Source: an uncultured Eisenbergiella sp.
GTDB lineage: Bacteria > Bacillota > Clostridia > Lachnospirales > Lachnospiraceae
Assembly: GCA_948960675.1 (NCBI GenBank)
Contig: CARDPF010000205.1
Coordinates: 1 to 5,795 of the forward strand
Direction: 5' to 3'
Length of the DNA: 5,795 nt
Shown here in pieces: positions 1 through 5,795 of this stretch; within the stretch, counting starts at the first letter, position 1, and every line of letters begins with the position of its first letter. The notes beneath the pieces were generated by a model. It ran no database searches. It was not told where the DNA came from and was given only the letters and a program-made list of their open reading frames with translations. The position numbers were made by a program, and so were the translations under genes.

Positions 1-123
1 AAAATATTGAATTGGATTTATGAGTACAACTATTCATTAACGCTCATTATTCTTCGTTATGAGTTGTAAAATTGTTGTAAATTTGTTGTAGTTCACAACT
101 TCCAGTACCGCAAACCCTTGATT
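1..123. other. AT-rich non-coding region downstream of lysS
   Basis: No gene is supported here. It is clearly more AT-rich than the rest of the window and contains the repeat cluster described at 25–99. No GC-rich stem followed by a T run is visible for lysS termination. A weak minus-strand promoter-like pair, TTGTAC (24–29) and TATTTT (1–6) with 17-bp spacing, matches the consensus at only 3 and 4 of 6 positions and would serve a gene beyond the left edge. Confidence 0.5.
25..99. repeat. Cluster of GTTGTA boxes with tandem 11-bp repeats and an imperfect dyad
   Basis: Three adjacent 11-bp units read GTTGTAAAATT (63–73), GTTGTAAATTT (74–84) and a decayed GTTGTAGTTCA (85–95); the first two differ at one base. 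The same box occurs inverted as TACAAC at 25–30 and as CACAAC at 94–99. Positions 25–68 also form an imperfect dyad: TACAACT pairs with AGTTGTA (62–68), then CATTAACG (35–42, one bulged T) pairs with CGTTATG (55–61) around a 12-nt loop. Spacing near one helical turn is compatible with binding sites for a regulator, but AT-rich spacer DNA makes chance repeats more likely. Confidence 0.55.
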
Positions 124-1626
124 TTACTGGCTTTCTTTGCCAAGCGTTTTCATTGTCGGGAACAACAACACATCCCGAATCGCCGGCGAATTCGTCATGA
201 GCATGACCATCCTGTCAATCCCAAAGCCAATCCCTCCTGTCGGGGGCATGCCAATCTCCAACGCATTCATAAAGTCCTCGTCAGTCGTATTCGCCTCTTC
301 GTCCCCCTGGGAAAGCAATGCTTCCTGCGCCCGAAAGCGTTCCCTCTGATCAATGGGATCATTCAGTTCGGAATAGGCGTTCGCCATTTCCCAGCCGTTC
401 ATGAACAATTCAAACCGTTCCACATATTCCGGATTTTCCGGCTTTTTCTTGGTCAGGGGGGAAATTTCCACCGGATGATCCATGACAAAAGTCGGCTGGA
501 TCAAATGCTCCTCCACATATTCCTCAAAGAAAAGACTCAGGATATCCCCCTTCTTATGCCTGTCCTCAAATTCAATGTGATGCTCTTTGGCCAGCGCCTT
601 CGCTTCCCCATCGGAATGTACCTCGTTGAAGTCCACACCCGCATACTTTTTCACCGCATCCACCATCGTGATTCGTTCAAATGGCTTTTCCAAATCCAGC
701 ACATGTTCTCCGTAGGGAAGCTGCAACGTGCCCAAAACCTCCCTTGCCACGTAACGGTAAAGATTCTCCGAAAGATCCATCATGCCATGGTAGTCGGTAT
801 ATGCCTGATACAGTTCCATCAGCGTAAATTCCGGATTGTGCCGGGTATCCACCCCTTCGTTGCGGAATACCCTGCCAATCTCGTAAACGCGCTCCATTCC
901 GCCCACGATCAGCCGCTTTAAGTAAAGTTCCAGTGAAATGCGCAGCTTCACGTCCTCATCCAGCGCATTGTAATGGGTTTCGAAAGGCCGCGCCGCCGCA
1001 CCGCCCGCATTGGCTACCAGCATGGGCGTCTCCACTTCCATAAAGCCCTGTCCGTCCAGATACCGGCGGATTGCGCTGATGATTCCGGAACGCTTGACAA
1101 AAGTGTCCTTCACATCCTGATTCATAATCAAGTCCACATAGCGCTGGCGGTATCTCAAATCCGTATTGGTCAGACCGTGATATTTCTCGGGAAGCACCTG
1201 CAGACTCTTGGAAAGCAGGACCACCTCTGACGCATGGACGGAAATTTCCCCGGTCTTGGTCTTGAAAACCTCTCCCTTCATGCCGACAATATCACCCACA
1301 TCGAACTTTTTAAAATCCGCATAGGACTCCTCCCCGATACTGTCCCGCGCCACATAAGCCTGTATGCTTCCTTTTAAATCCTGAATATTACAAAAAGAAG
1401 CCTTGCCCATGACGCGCTTAAACATCATACGTCCGGCAATGCTGACAACCTGTCCTTCCATTGCGGCAAACTGCTCCCGAATATCCGCACTGTGCGTCGT
1501 TACCTCATATTTTACATGGCGGAAAGGGTCTTTTCCGGCTTCCTGCAAAGCCGCCAGTTTCTCTCTCCTCACCTTTAAAATCTGGTTTAAGTCCTGCTCC
1601 TGCGCCCTATTTACATTTTCTGCCAT
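124..1626 (-). CDS. lysS: Lysyl-tRNA synthetase, class II
   Basis: LysRS activates lysine with ATP and charges tRNA-Lys in the cytosol, working as a homodimer. The product is 500 aa, the common bacterial length. After a short helical N-terminus, residues about 60–140 are the anticodon-binding OB fold ([18 protein letters not shown] onward). The class IIb catalytic domain follows. Motif 1 lies near 180–203 around [18 protein letters not shown] (208–218) contributes to the active site. Motif 2 is at 246–276, with [13 protein letters not shown] and the [11 protein letters not shown] loop. Motif 3 is at 464–477 ([14 protein letters not shown]). The ATG at 1624–1626 has AAAGGAG (1633–1639) 6 nt upstream. 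The frame stays open to 1797, but those 57 extra codons overlap greA and do not resemble the family. It ends in TAA, and I see no clear intrinsic terminator downstream. Confidence 0.97.
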   Translation of the reverse strand: MAENVNRAQEQDLNQILKVRREKLAALQEAGKDPFRHVKYEVTTHSADIREQFAAMEGQVVSIAGRMMFKRVMGKASFCNIQDLKGSIQAYVARDSIGEESYADFKKFDVGDIVGMKGEVFKTKTGEISVHASEVVLLSKSLQVLPEKYHGLTNTDLRYRQRYVDLIMNQDVKDTFVKRSGIISAIRRYLDGQGFMEVETPMLVANAGGAAARPFETHYNALDEDVKLRISLELYLKRLIVGGMERVYEIGRVFRNEGVDTRHNPEFTLMELYQAYTDYHGMMDLSENLYRYVAREVLGTLQLPYGEHVLDLEKPFERITMVDAVKKYAGVDFNEVHSDGEAKALAKEHHIEFEDRHKKGDILSLFFEEYVEEHLIQPTFVMDHPVEISPLTKKKPENPEYVERFELFMNGWEMANAYSELNDPIDQRERFRAQEALLSQGDEEANTTDEDFMNALEIGMPPTGGIGFGIDRMVMLMTNSPAIRDVLLFPTMKTLGKESQ

Positions 1627-1647
1627 GTCCGTCTCCTTTATCCAAAC

Positions 1648-1677
1648 GTAACAGACCAGACAAGTCTGGCCTGTTAC
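1648..1677 (-). repeat. Near-perfect 30-bp palindrome between greA and lysS
   Basis: Arms GTAACAGACCAGAC (1648–1661) and GTCTGGCCTGTTAC (1664–1677) are inverted copies with one mismatch around a 2-nt centre. In a minus-strand transcript the mismatch becomes a G·U pair, so the RNA can fold a stem of about 13 bp closed by a 4-nt loop. The 3' flank on the minus strand is GTTTGG, not a U tract, so it is not a standard terminator. It ends 8 nt before the lysS ribosome binding site. A smaller stem (CCGCA 1685–1689, TGCGG 1695–1699) lies just upstream. RNA processing, transcript stabilisation, translational control or an operator are all possible. Confidence 0.8.
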
Positions 1678-1684
1678 CACAATA

Positions 1685-1699
1685 CCGCATTTCCTGCGG
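1685..1699 (-). repeat. Small hairpin after the greA stop
   Basis: Inverted 5-bp arms CCGCA (1685–1689) and TGCGG (1695–1699) enclose a 5-nt loop. It lies 12 nt after the greA stop codon and 7 nt before the larger palindrome, so a greA–lysS transcript would carry two hairpins in tandem. No T-rich tail follows. A stem this short can occur by chance. Confidence 0.35.
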
Positions 1700-1711
1700 C
1701 AATCGGCATAA

Positions 1712-2194
1712 TCAGTTTGACCGCTCGATTTCCAATACCTTGTACTGCAATACGCCTGCCTGTGTCTCCACTTCCACCAGTTCCCCGACTTTCGCACCGA
1801 TCAGGGCCTTACCAACCGGGGATTCGTTGGAAATTTTCCCTTTCAGGCTGTTGGCCTCCGTTGAACCCACAATTTTATAATCCAGTTCCTCATCATATTC
1901 CAGATCCAAAATCTTCACCTGACATCCGATATTAATCCTCTCGAGGTCTACCTCATCCTCCACGACTACTTCGGCATTTTTCAGGATTTTTTCCAATTCC
2001 TCGATTCTGGCCTCGATATCCCGCTGCTCGTCTTTGGCGGCATCGTATTCCGCATTTTCAGACAGATCCCCCTGCTCCCTCGCTTCCCGGATCTTCTGCG
2101 CCACTTCCTGACGTTTATTCACTTTCAATTCATGCAGTTCTTCCTCGTATTTGCGCAGCCCCTCGTAGGTTAAAATATTCTTCTTTTCTTCCAT
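1712..2194 (-). CDS. greA: Transcription elongation factor GreA
   Basis: GreA binds RNA polymerase in the secondary channel and stimulates cleavage of backtracked transcripts so elongation can resume. The product is 160 aa, matching the usual ~158. Residues about 8–77 form the N-terminal antiparallel coiled coil ([20 protein letters not shown] onward). Its tip holds [16 protein letters not shown] (42–57), with the acidic residues D43 and E46 that coordinate the catalytic magnesium in the polymerase. Residues 85–160 are the FKBP-like C-terminal domain with the signature [18 protein letters not shown] (121–138). The ATG at 2192–2194 is chosen from homology and from AGAGGGA (2202–2208), 7 nt upstream; a longer open frame to 2281 adds 29 residues unlike the family and runs through the candidate promoter. 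It is followed by lysS after 85 bp, the usual Firmicutes pairing. Confidence 0.96.
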   Translation of the reverse strand: MEEKKNILTYEGLRKYEEELHELKVNKRQEVAQKIREAREQGDLSENAEYDAAKDEQRDIEARIEELEKILKNAEVVVEDEVDLERINIGCQVKILDLEYDEELDYKIVGSTEANSLKGKISNESPVGKALIGAKVGELVEVETQAGVLQYKVLEIERSN

Positions 2195-2228
2195 AACACA
2201 GTCCCTCTTGTCCCAATCCGCCCGCTTT

Positions 2229-2252
2229 GGCAGATATTTAAATTTCTCTGCC
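2229..2252 (-). repeat. Dyad symmetry over the candidate −10 region of greA
   Basis: Perfect 6-bp inverted arms GGCAGA (2229–2234) and TCTGCC (2247–2252) flank a 12-nt AT-rich spacer containing the candidate −10 box. It could be an operator or a hairpin in a read-through transcript. A second, imperfect inverted repeat with 11–12-bp arms (2249–2259 and 2282–2293, one bulged base) overlaps its right arm and covers part of the −35. The two hairpins could not form at the same time in one RNA. Confidence 0.4.
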
Positions 2253-2262
2253 GGTTTGTCAA
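2234..2262 (-). promoter_or_regulatory. Candidate sigma-A type promoter for greA–lysS
   Basis: On the minus strand a perfect −35 hexamer TTGACA (2257–2262) is followed by an AT-rich stretch that could supply the −10. TAAATA is at 16-bp spacing (2235–2240) and AAATAT at 17 bp (2234–2239); each matches only 3 of 6 consensus positions. The placement, about 40 bp upstream of the greA start after the largest gap in the window, fits a promoter. The weak −10 keeps the confidence moderate. Confidence 0.42.
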
Positions 2263-2344
2263 ACGAAAAAACGGTGGCCAAACAAATCCGGCAGGCATAC
2301 TTGCCTTACAGCGCACCCGCGCCAAAGCTGCAGGCCCGTTGCAA

Positions 2345-3082
2345 TCACATCACATTGTACCTTGCTTTGAATGCAGTGTCAAGGTAGTTTCTGACAGATA
2401 TATAGGAAATGTCCGCCCTTTTTTGCCGCATTACCCTCCGCTTTTCCGGGCTGGATGTCAAATCCAGATACAAACTTCCCGGTGCCATCTTTTTTACGGG
2501 AATTTTGCTGTCTGCGCACAAATCCACCACAGCCGTTTTTCGCCCGTCCGTATCCGGCATCCGGTCTGTGACGCACGCCGCAAGGCCACTCTCTTCATAG
2601 AGCCAGTCCAAAAGCGACTCCGTGCCGCTTCCCCAGCCGTCTCCCACCAGATACAGGCGGTTTAAATCCGTAAAAACCATTTCCAGAAAACGTTCCTGCC
2701 ACCATCCCGTCTGTCTGTGTAAATCCCCCTCCCCATCCTCCTCCCGCTTTTGGGTTCTTTGGGACAAAACCACGAGATTATCCCGAAAGGGCTGCCTGCG
2801 CAGGATAAAAGCAGCCAACTCCGGTTCCGGAAACGGCTGTTTCCATCCCGGAAAATACGGTTCCAGTTCCGGCGCCATCCACAACTCCTGCCCTTCCCCT
2901 CCCATCCTGTAAATAAAGTTTGTCAGTTTCCGGCTTCCCGCCCAGGCAGGCGGTATCAGGCATAGGCGCACTGCGTTATCCTGCCAAAAAAACCGCTCCA
3001 TCTGCGGCTTCGCCGCCCGTGCCAAAAAGCCCGCTTTCTTTTCGGCGGCCGTTCCAAACATAAGATACCTGATTTCACTCAT
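2345..3082 (-). CDS. Uncharacterised 245-aa protein between dusB and greA
   Basis: I do not recognise a family. The product is a soluble-looking 245-aa protein without a signal peptide or membrane helix. It is rich in tryptophan and aromatic residues in its first half (FFWQ 31–34, ELWMAPELEPYFPGW about 66–80). A charged, probably disordered linker (about 109–125) is followed by WWQERFLEMVF (127–137). Residues 142–174 read LYLVGDGWGSGTESLLDW and onward to ACVTDR: a strand, a glycine-rich loop, a helix and another strand, as in nucleotide-binding Rossmann-like folds; this is an inference from pattern only. The tail has a further strand (SLYLDLTSS, 203–211) and a basic helix, ending in YLDTAFKARYNVM. 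The ATG at 3080–3082 is 8 bp after the dusB stop, but no Shine-Dalgarno precedes it, so reinitiation after dusB is the likeliest route. An ATG at codon 8 is an alternative start. Codon and base composition match the neighbours. Confidence 0.75.
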   Translation of the reverse strand: MSEIRYLMFGTAAEKKAGFLARAAKPQMERFFWQDNAVRLCLIPPAWAGSRKLTNFIYRMGGEGQELWMAPELEPYFPGWKQPFPEPELAAFILRRQPFRDNLVVLSQRTQKREEDGEGDLHRQTGWWQERFLEMVFTDLNRLYLVGDGWGSGTESLLDWLYEESGLAACVTDRMPDTDGRKTAVVDLCADSKIPVKKMAPGSLYLDLTSSPEKRRVMRQKRADISYISVRNYLDTAFKARYNVM

Positions 3083-3090
3083 GGTTCATT

Positions 3091-4059
3091 TTATGATAAA
3101 AGGAGTTCTTTCATACCCTCCACCAGCTGCTCCATGGTCTCCATTTCGTTAATTTTCTGGCGCATCGCAGAAGAATTGGGAAGTCCTGCCGTATACCATG
3201 CCATATGCTTGCGCATTTCCCGCACCGCAATGTAAGCCCCTTTATATTCCATGGAAAGGGTTGCATGGGCGACAATCATATCGTAAACCTCCTGCCGGGA
3301 GGGCCTTTGGGGAATTTCCCGTCCCTCCAGCATGGCCAAGATTTCCCGGAATATCCAGGGATTTCCCTGCGCCATGCGTCCCACCATCACGGCGTCACAG
3401 CCGGTTTGCGCAAGCATTGCTTTTGCTGCGGCTGCTCCCGTCACATCCCCGTTTCCGATCACCGGAATCCGTACGGCTGTCTTGACTTTTGCGATGCTGT
3501 CCCAATCCGCCTGCCCGGAATAGTACTGTTGTCTGGTCCGCCCGTGTACCGCCACCGCCGCCGCGCCCGACTCCTGTGCAATCCGGGCAATCTCTACCGC
3601 ATTGACGTGTGCATCGTCAAATCCCTTCCGGATTTTGACCGTGACGGGCTTATGGATTGCCCGCACCGTTTTTTCGATGATCTTTCCCGCCAAAACCGGA
3701 TTTTTCATGAGGGCGCTTCCCTCCCCGTTGTTGACCACCTTCGGTACCGGACATCCCATGTTCAGATCCAGCACCGCAAAAGGGCGCTCCTCAATCCGTT
3801 TGGCCATCTCGCTGACGATATCCGGATCCGAACCAAACAGCTGCAAAGACACGGTTCCCTCCCCTGGATGTATCCGCAAAAGTTCTTCTGTATTTCTATT
3901 GTTATAATAAATTGCCTTGGCACTGATCATCTCCGTGCATACCATTCCCGCTCCCTGCCCTGCGCACAGCAAACGAAATGGCAGGTCGCTGACACCTGCC
4001 ATGGGAGCCAAAATCACCTTGTTTTTCAAGGTCACGTTTCCGATCCTACACTGCTCCAT
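3091..4059 (-). CDS. dusB: tRNA-dihydrouridine synthase B
   Basis: DusB is an FMN-dependent flavoenzyme that uses NADPH to reduce specific uridines of tRNA to dihydrouridine. At 322 aa it has the family's normal length. The TIM-barrel domain begins with ILAPMAGVSDLPFR (16–29). The catalytic cysteine is C103 in NMGCPVPKV. VKIRKG (141–146) and VHGRTRQQYYSG (171–182) supply flavin- and substrate-contacting lysine and histidine, and IPVIGNGDV (198–206) and GCDAVMVGRMAQGNPWIF (220–237) form the phosphate-binding end. The helical C-terminal domain follows from about 245. DusB rather than another Dus subfamily is favoured by this motif set and by the Clostridia neighbourhood. The ATG at 4057–4059 keeps the conserved IGNVTLKNKV start, and no upstream alternative exists because the coaX TAA lies in frame. 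Its AAAGGAG (4061–4067) sits only 1 nt from the ATG, which is unusually tight, so coupling to coaX translation is likely. Confidence 0.95.
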   Translation of the reverse strand: MEQCRIGNVTLKNKVILAPMAGVSDLPFRLLCAGQGAGMVCTEMISAKAIYYNNRNTEELLRIHPGEGTVSLQLFGSDPDIVSEMAKRIEERPFAVLDLNMGCPVPKVVNNGEGSALMKNPVLAGKIIEKTVRAIHKPVTVKIRKGFDDAHVNAVEIARIAQESGAAAVAVHGRTRQQYYSGQADWDSIAKVKTAVRIPVIGNGDVTGAAAAKAMLAQTGCDAVMVGRMAQGNPWIFREILAMLEGREIPQRPSRQEVYDMIVAHATLSMEYKGAYIAVREMRKHMAWYTAGLPNSSAMRQKINEMETMEQLVEGMKELLLS

Positions 4060-4068
4060 GCTCCTTTG

Positions 4069-4854
4069 TTACCCCCTGTCCACACCCTTCCGGTTCTTTT
4101 CGTAAAGAATCCGCAGCCCATCCAGCGTCAGGGAACTGTCATAGACATCAATGGCATCCGTCTCATCCGCAATAATGCGGCCCATCCCGCCGGTGGCCAC
4201 CACCTTTAAATCCGTAAACCCGGTTTCCTTTTTCACCTGATTGATAATATATTCGGTCTGCCCGATCTGTCCATACACCAACCCGGCCTGCATGCTGGTT
4301 ACGGTCTCCCGCGCCAAAATGGAATCCGGCTTTTTGATCTCGATCTCCGGCAGCTTTGCCGTATCCTCCCAGAGCGCTTTGGCCGAAATCCGGATCCCCG
4401 GAGCCGTAATGCCCACTCCGAACCTGCCGTCTGCCGTGACCAGATCGTAGGTGGTTGCCGTACCGAAATCCAACACCAATACAGGCCCACCATATTTTTC
4501 ATAGGCCGCTACCACATCCACAATCCGGTCTGGCCCGATCTCCTTTGGATTCTCGGAAGTGATACGGATTCCGGTCTTAATGCCCGTTCCCACAATAAGC
4601 GGTTCCGTCTTCAAATACCGCCTGACGGCCCCCGTCAGGGAGTGCATGATATTGGGCACAACGCTGGCAATGATTGTACCCTCCAGCCGCTCCCATTCCA
4701 CCTGATTGACCTTTAACAGTTCGCGGATCGTAATGCCGTACTCATCGCTGGTCCGCTGCATTCTGGACATCATCCGAAAGGTAGTCCTCAACCGCCGCTT
4801 TTCATACACACCGAACGTGATATTGGTATTTCCCACATCTATGACCAAAATCAT
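4069..4854 (-). CDS. coaX: Type III pantothenate kinase
   Basis: CoaX phosphorylates pantothenate with ATP to 4'-phosphopantothenate, the first step of coenzyme A synthesis. Type III enzymes belong to the ASKHA fold, need a monovalent cation and are not feedback-inhibited by CoA (family knowledge). From the ATG at 4852–4854 the protein is 261 aa, the usual family length, and begins exactly where family members do. The phosphate-binding motif DVGNTN is at 6–11, GPDR at 107–110 (pantothenate pocket), DFGTATTYD at 129–137 with the catalytic aspartate D129, APGI at 151–154, and ATGG at 220–223. The start is uncertain: the same frame extends 16 codons up to a TTG at 4900–4902 that has a textbook GGAGGA (4910–4915) 7 nt upstream, giving 277 aa; ATG codons at 4876–4878 and 4864–4866 are also in frame. 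The stop is 9 bp before dusB. Confidence 0.93.
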   Translation of the reverse strand: MILVIDVGNTNITFGVYEKRRLRTTFRMMSRMQRTSDEYGITIRELLKVNQVEWERLEGTIIASVVPNIMHSLTGAVRRYLKTEPLIVGTGIKTGIRITSENPKEIGPDRIVDVVAAYEKYGGPVLVLDFGTATTYDLVTADGRFGVGITAPGIRISAKALWEDTAKLPEIEIKKPDSILARETVTSMQAGLVYGQIGQTEYIINQVKKETGFTDLKVVATGGMGRIIADETDAIDVYDSSLTLDGLRILYEKNRKGVDRG

Positions 4855-4905
4855 TCCTGCCCCCATCCGTCCGCCCATACCGGCGGGCACTCCAACCAAC
4901 AACGA

Positions 4906-5265
4906 TTATTCCTCCAAAAGAGCCTCATGCAAAATAAACACCCGGTAATACAAATTTAAAGATTCCAACAGTTCCTGCCGCCGTCTCCGGATTTCCGCCA
5001 CCAACAGGCCGCTGGAAACTTCATCATACAAAATATCGTCCTCCGCTGCATCCGTCTCCAGCGCCAGCGTCCCGTCCGGTTCAAAAACAATCGTAAAAAT
5101 GCCGCCTACCTCTTCCGTAAAAAGCACGCAGATGATATGCAGTTCATCCTGCACGGACTGCGGAATCCCCCGGAACCTCTCGTTAAAATAATATTTCTTC
5201 TCGTAAGCGTTCGCCCCACAGAGCACAATTTTTTCCCCATTTCCAGACGTCTCAGACATAGCCAT
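4906..5265 (-). CDS. Small conserved protein of unknown function (119 aa, DUF6145-like)
   Basis: This 119-residue acidic protein has no signal peptide or membrane segment. From memory it resembles the small Lachnospiraceae family named DUF6145, which has no known function; that assignment is tentative. The N-terminal half carries the pattern IVLCGANAYEKKYYFNE (13–29). An alternating hydrophobic stretch, ELHIICVLFTEEVGGIFTIVF (split around residues 41–61), then looks like two beta strands joined by an acidic-glycine turn. The C-terminal third (about 86–118) is probably a charged helix ending in LNLYYRVFILHEALLEE. The ATG at 5263–5265 is chosen because GAGGGG (5271–5276) lies 5 nt upstream; the second ATG, at 5257–5259, would be too far from it. 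The start overlaps the end of birA by 14 bp and the stop precedes coaX, so it is co-expressed with cofactor genes. That is context, not proof of a related function. Confidence 0.85.
   Translation of the reverse strand: MAMSETSGNGEKIVLCGANAYEKKYYFNERFRGIPQSVQDELHIICVLFTEEVGGIFTIVFEPDGTLALETDAAEDDILYDEVSSGLLVAEIRRRRQELLESLNLYYRVFILHEALLEE
4910..4915 (-). promoter_or_regulatory. Strong Shine-Dalgarno that conflicts with the homology-based coaX start
   Basis: The minus strand reads GGAGGA here, the best ribosome binding site in the window. It overlaps the last codons of the 119-aa gene, whose TAA is at 4906–4908. It lies 7 nt upstream of the in-frame TTG at 4900–4902 but more than 50 nt upstream of the ATG at 4854 that family alignment favours. 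The ATG at 4854 has only a G-rich run ending in GGGGGCAGGA directly before it. Either CoaX starts at the TTG with a 16-residue extension, or ribosomes load here and a downstream start is used. Confidence 0.6.
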
Positions 5266-5795
5266 ACATTCCCCTCACCGACACTTCCCCGGCATAGACC
5301 GCCTCCACGCTCCCGTCAGCGCGGCGCACCAGAAGTTCACCGCACTCGTCAATCCCAAGCGCCATGCCTTCCCACTCTCCTTTCGGATCCAGCACCTTTA
5401 CCGGGGCATTCACATTCACCAATAGAGCCTCATACTCATTTTTCAGGCCGGAAAGATCCCCGTCCTGCTCCAGCCGGCCATAAAAATCCGCAAACAAGTG
5501 CAAAACGTCCGCAAGGAGCCTTTCCCGGTCCGTCACCTCTTTGCTTTCCATCCAAAAAGAAGTCGCCTTCTCCCCAAGTTCCTCCGGCACCGCCCGCTGG
5601 TTGACATTGATTCCGGTTCCGATAATCAGATAAAAGCTGCCGTCCTCCTTAAAAAAAAGTTCCGTCAAAATGCCGCACACCTTTTTACTGCCGATCACCA
5701 CGTCGTTTGGCCACTTAATTTTGGCTGCAAGCCCCAGCCTTTGCGCTGCTCTGGCAACCGCAATTGCCATGACCGGCGTCACCATCCCTGCTTTG
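5252..5795 (-). CDS. birA: Biotin–[acetyl-CoA-carboxylase] ligase, C-terminal part (5' end outside window)
   Basis: Biotin protein ligase activates biotin with ATP and transfers it to the conserved lysine of biotin carboxyl carrier domains, such as that of acetyl-CoA carboxylase; it is cytosolic. The reading frame stays open to the right edge, so the N-terminal part is missing, including the glycine/arginine-rich biotinyl-AMP motif and any DNA-binding domain. About 180 codons are visible. Numbering from the first ATG seen (5783–5785), the family signature KWPNDV is at 24–29, KVCGILTE at 35–42 and IIGTGINVN at 54–62, which together form the core of the catalytic fold. Residues from about 127 onward (PVKVLDPKGEWEGMALGID) match the small SH3-like C-terminal domain. 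The TGA stop lies inside the start of the next gene, a 14-bp overlap that suggests coupled translation. Whether this is a bifunctional repressor-ligase or a ligase only cannot be judged here. The internal ATG at 5785 is not the true start. Confidence 0.95.
   Translation of the reverse strand, partial: KAGMVTPVMAIAVARAAQRLGLAAKIKWPNDVVIGSKKVCGILTELFFKEDGSFYLIIGTGINVNQRAVPEELGEKATSFWMESKEVTDRERLLADVLHLFADFYGRLEQDGDLSGLKNEYEALLVNVNAPVKVLDPKGEWEGMALGIDECGELLVRRADGSVEAVYAGEVSVRGMYGYV

Larger units (their letters stand above)
2195..2344 (-). other. 150-bp intergenic region upstream of greA
   Basis: No coding sequence is supported here. From the stop of the 245-aa gene toward greA it holds a short hairpin (AGGCA/TGCCT arms at 2293–2297 and 2302–2306), a run of six T on the minus strand (2266–2271) without a convincing GC stem in front, a perfect TTGACA, two overlapping dyads and the greA ribosome binding site. 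It is the largest gap in the window and the likely boundary between the birA–dusB unit and the greA–lysS unit, although read-through remains possible because no clear terminator is visible. Confidence 0.6.

Noticed and set aside
1..37. Partial minus-strand ORF starting at the ATG at 35–37 and running off the left edge
   Set aside because: Only 12 codons are visible, there is no Shine-Dalgarno, and the composition looks like AT-rich spacer.
118..921. 267-codon open frame on the plus strand opposite the 3' half of lysS
   Set aside because: It is antisense to the LysRS catalytic domain, its translation resembles no protein family, and no ribosome binding site is evident.
1627..1711. T-box or other riboswitch leader before lysS
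   Set aside because: The 85-bp gap is too short for a T-box, lacks the conserved antiterminator T-box sequence, and has no terminator with a U run.
1624..1797. N-terminal extension of lysS to the upstream ATG at 1797
   Set aside because: The extension overlaps the greA coding end, includes the palindrome and is unlike LysRS. The ATG at 1626 has a well-placed AAAGGAG.
2195..2281. 29-codon N-terminal extension of greA
   Set aside because: It is unlike GreA family N-termini and would translate through the TTGACA promoter candidate. The ATG at 2194 gives the normal length and has its own SD.
2266..2310. Rho-independent terminator ending in the T6 run at 2266–2271
   Set aside because: The bases before the T run (GGCCACCG on the minus strand) find no good complementary arm just upstream, so no stable stem abuts the T tract.
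3205..4209. 334-codon open frame on the plus strand opposite dusB and the end of coaX
   Set aside because: It lies wholly antisense to two genes with clear motifs, its translation shows no recognisable domain and is rich in His, Arg and Pro as expected from antisense reading, and it has no supporting operon context.

Overview
All seven supported genes lie on the minus strand, so transcription runs from right to left. The order is birA (5' end cut off by the right edge) – small conserved protein – coaX – dusB – unrecognised 245-aa protein – greA – lysS. The order birA/coaX/dusB/greA/lysS, the Clostridia-like LysRS and GreA sequences, the moderate GC content and the purine-rich ribosome binding sites together suggest a Clostridia bacterium, most likely Lachnospiraceae. 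That placement is an inference from gene order and remembered protein similarity, not a search result.

Right half (5795–3091): birA, the 119-aa protein, coaX and dusB are packed tightly. birA and the 119-aa gene overlap by 14 bp, coaX and dusB are 9 bp apart, and dusB and the 245-aa gene are 8 bp apart. They look like one transcription unit whose promoter lies outside the window. The recognised products attach biotin to carboxylases, make 4'-phosphopantothenate for coenzyme A, and reduce uridines in tRNA.

Middle (3082–2195): the 245-aa gene has no family I can name. A 150-bp gap follows, with a perfect TTGACA box and overlapping dyads, which is the likeliest place for a separate greA–lysS promoter. 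Left (2194–124): greA (transcript cleavage factor) and lysS (lysyl-tRNA synthetase) are separated by 85 bp containing a nearly perfect 30-bp palindrome. The final 123 bp (1–123) are AT-rich, hold no supported gene, and contain a cluster of GTTGTA boxes in direct and inverted orientation.

No defence system, mobile element, CRISPR array, rRNA or tRNA was found. This is essentially a core housekeeping locus. The items worth a second look are the two uncharacterised proteins, the conflicting start signals of coaX, the greA–lysS palindrome and the repeat cluster downstream of lysS.
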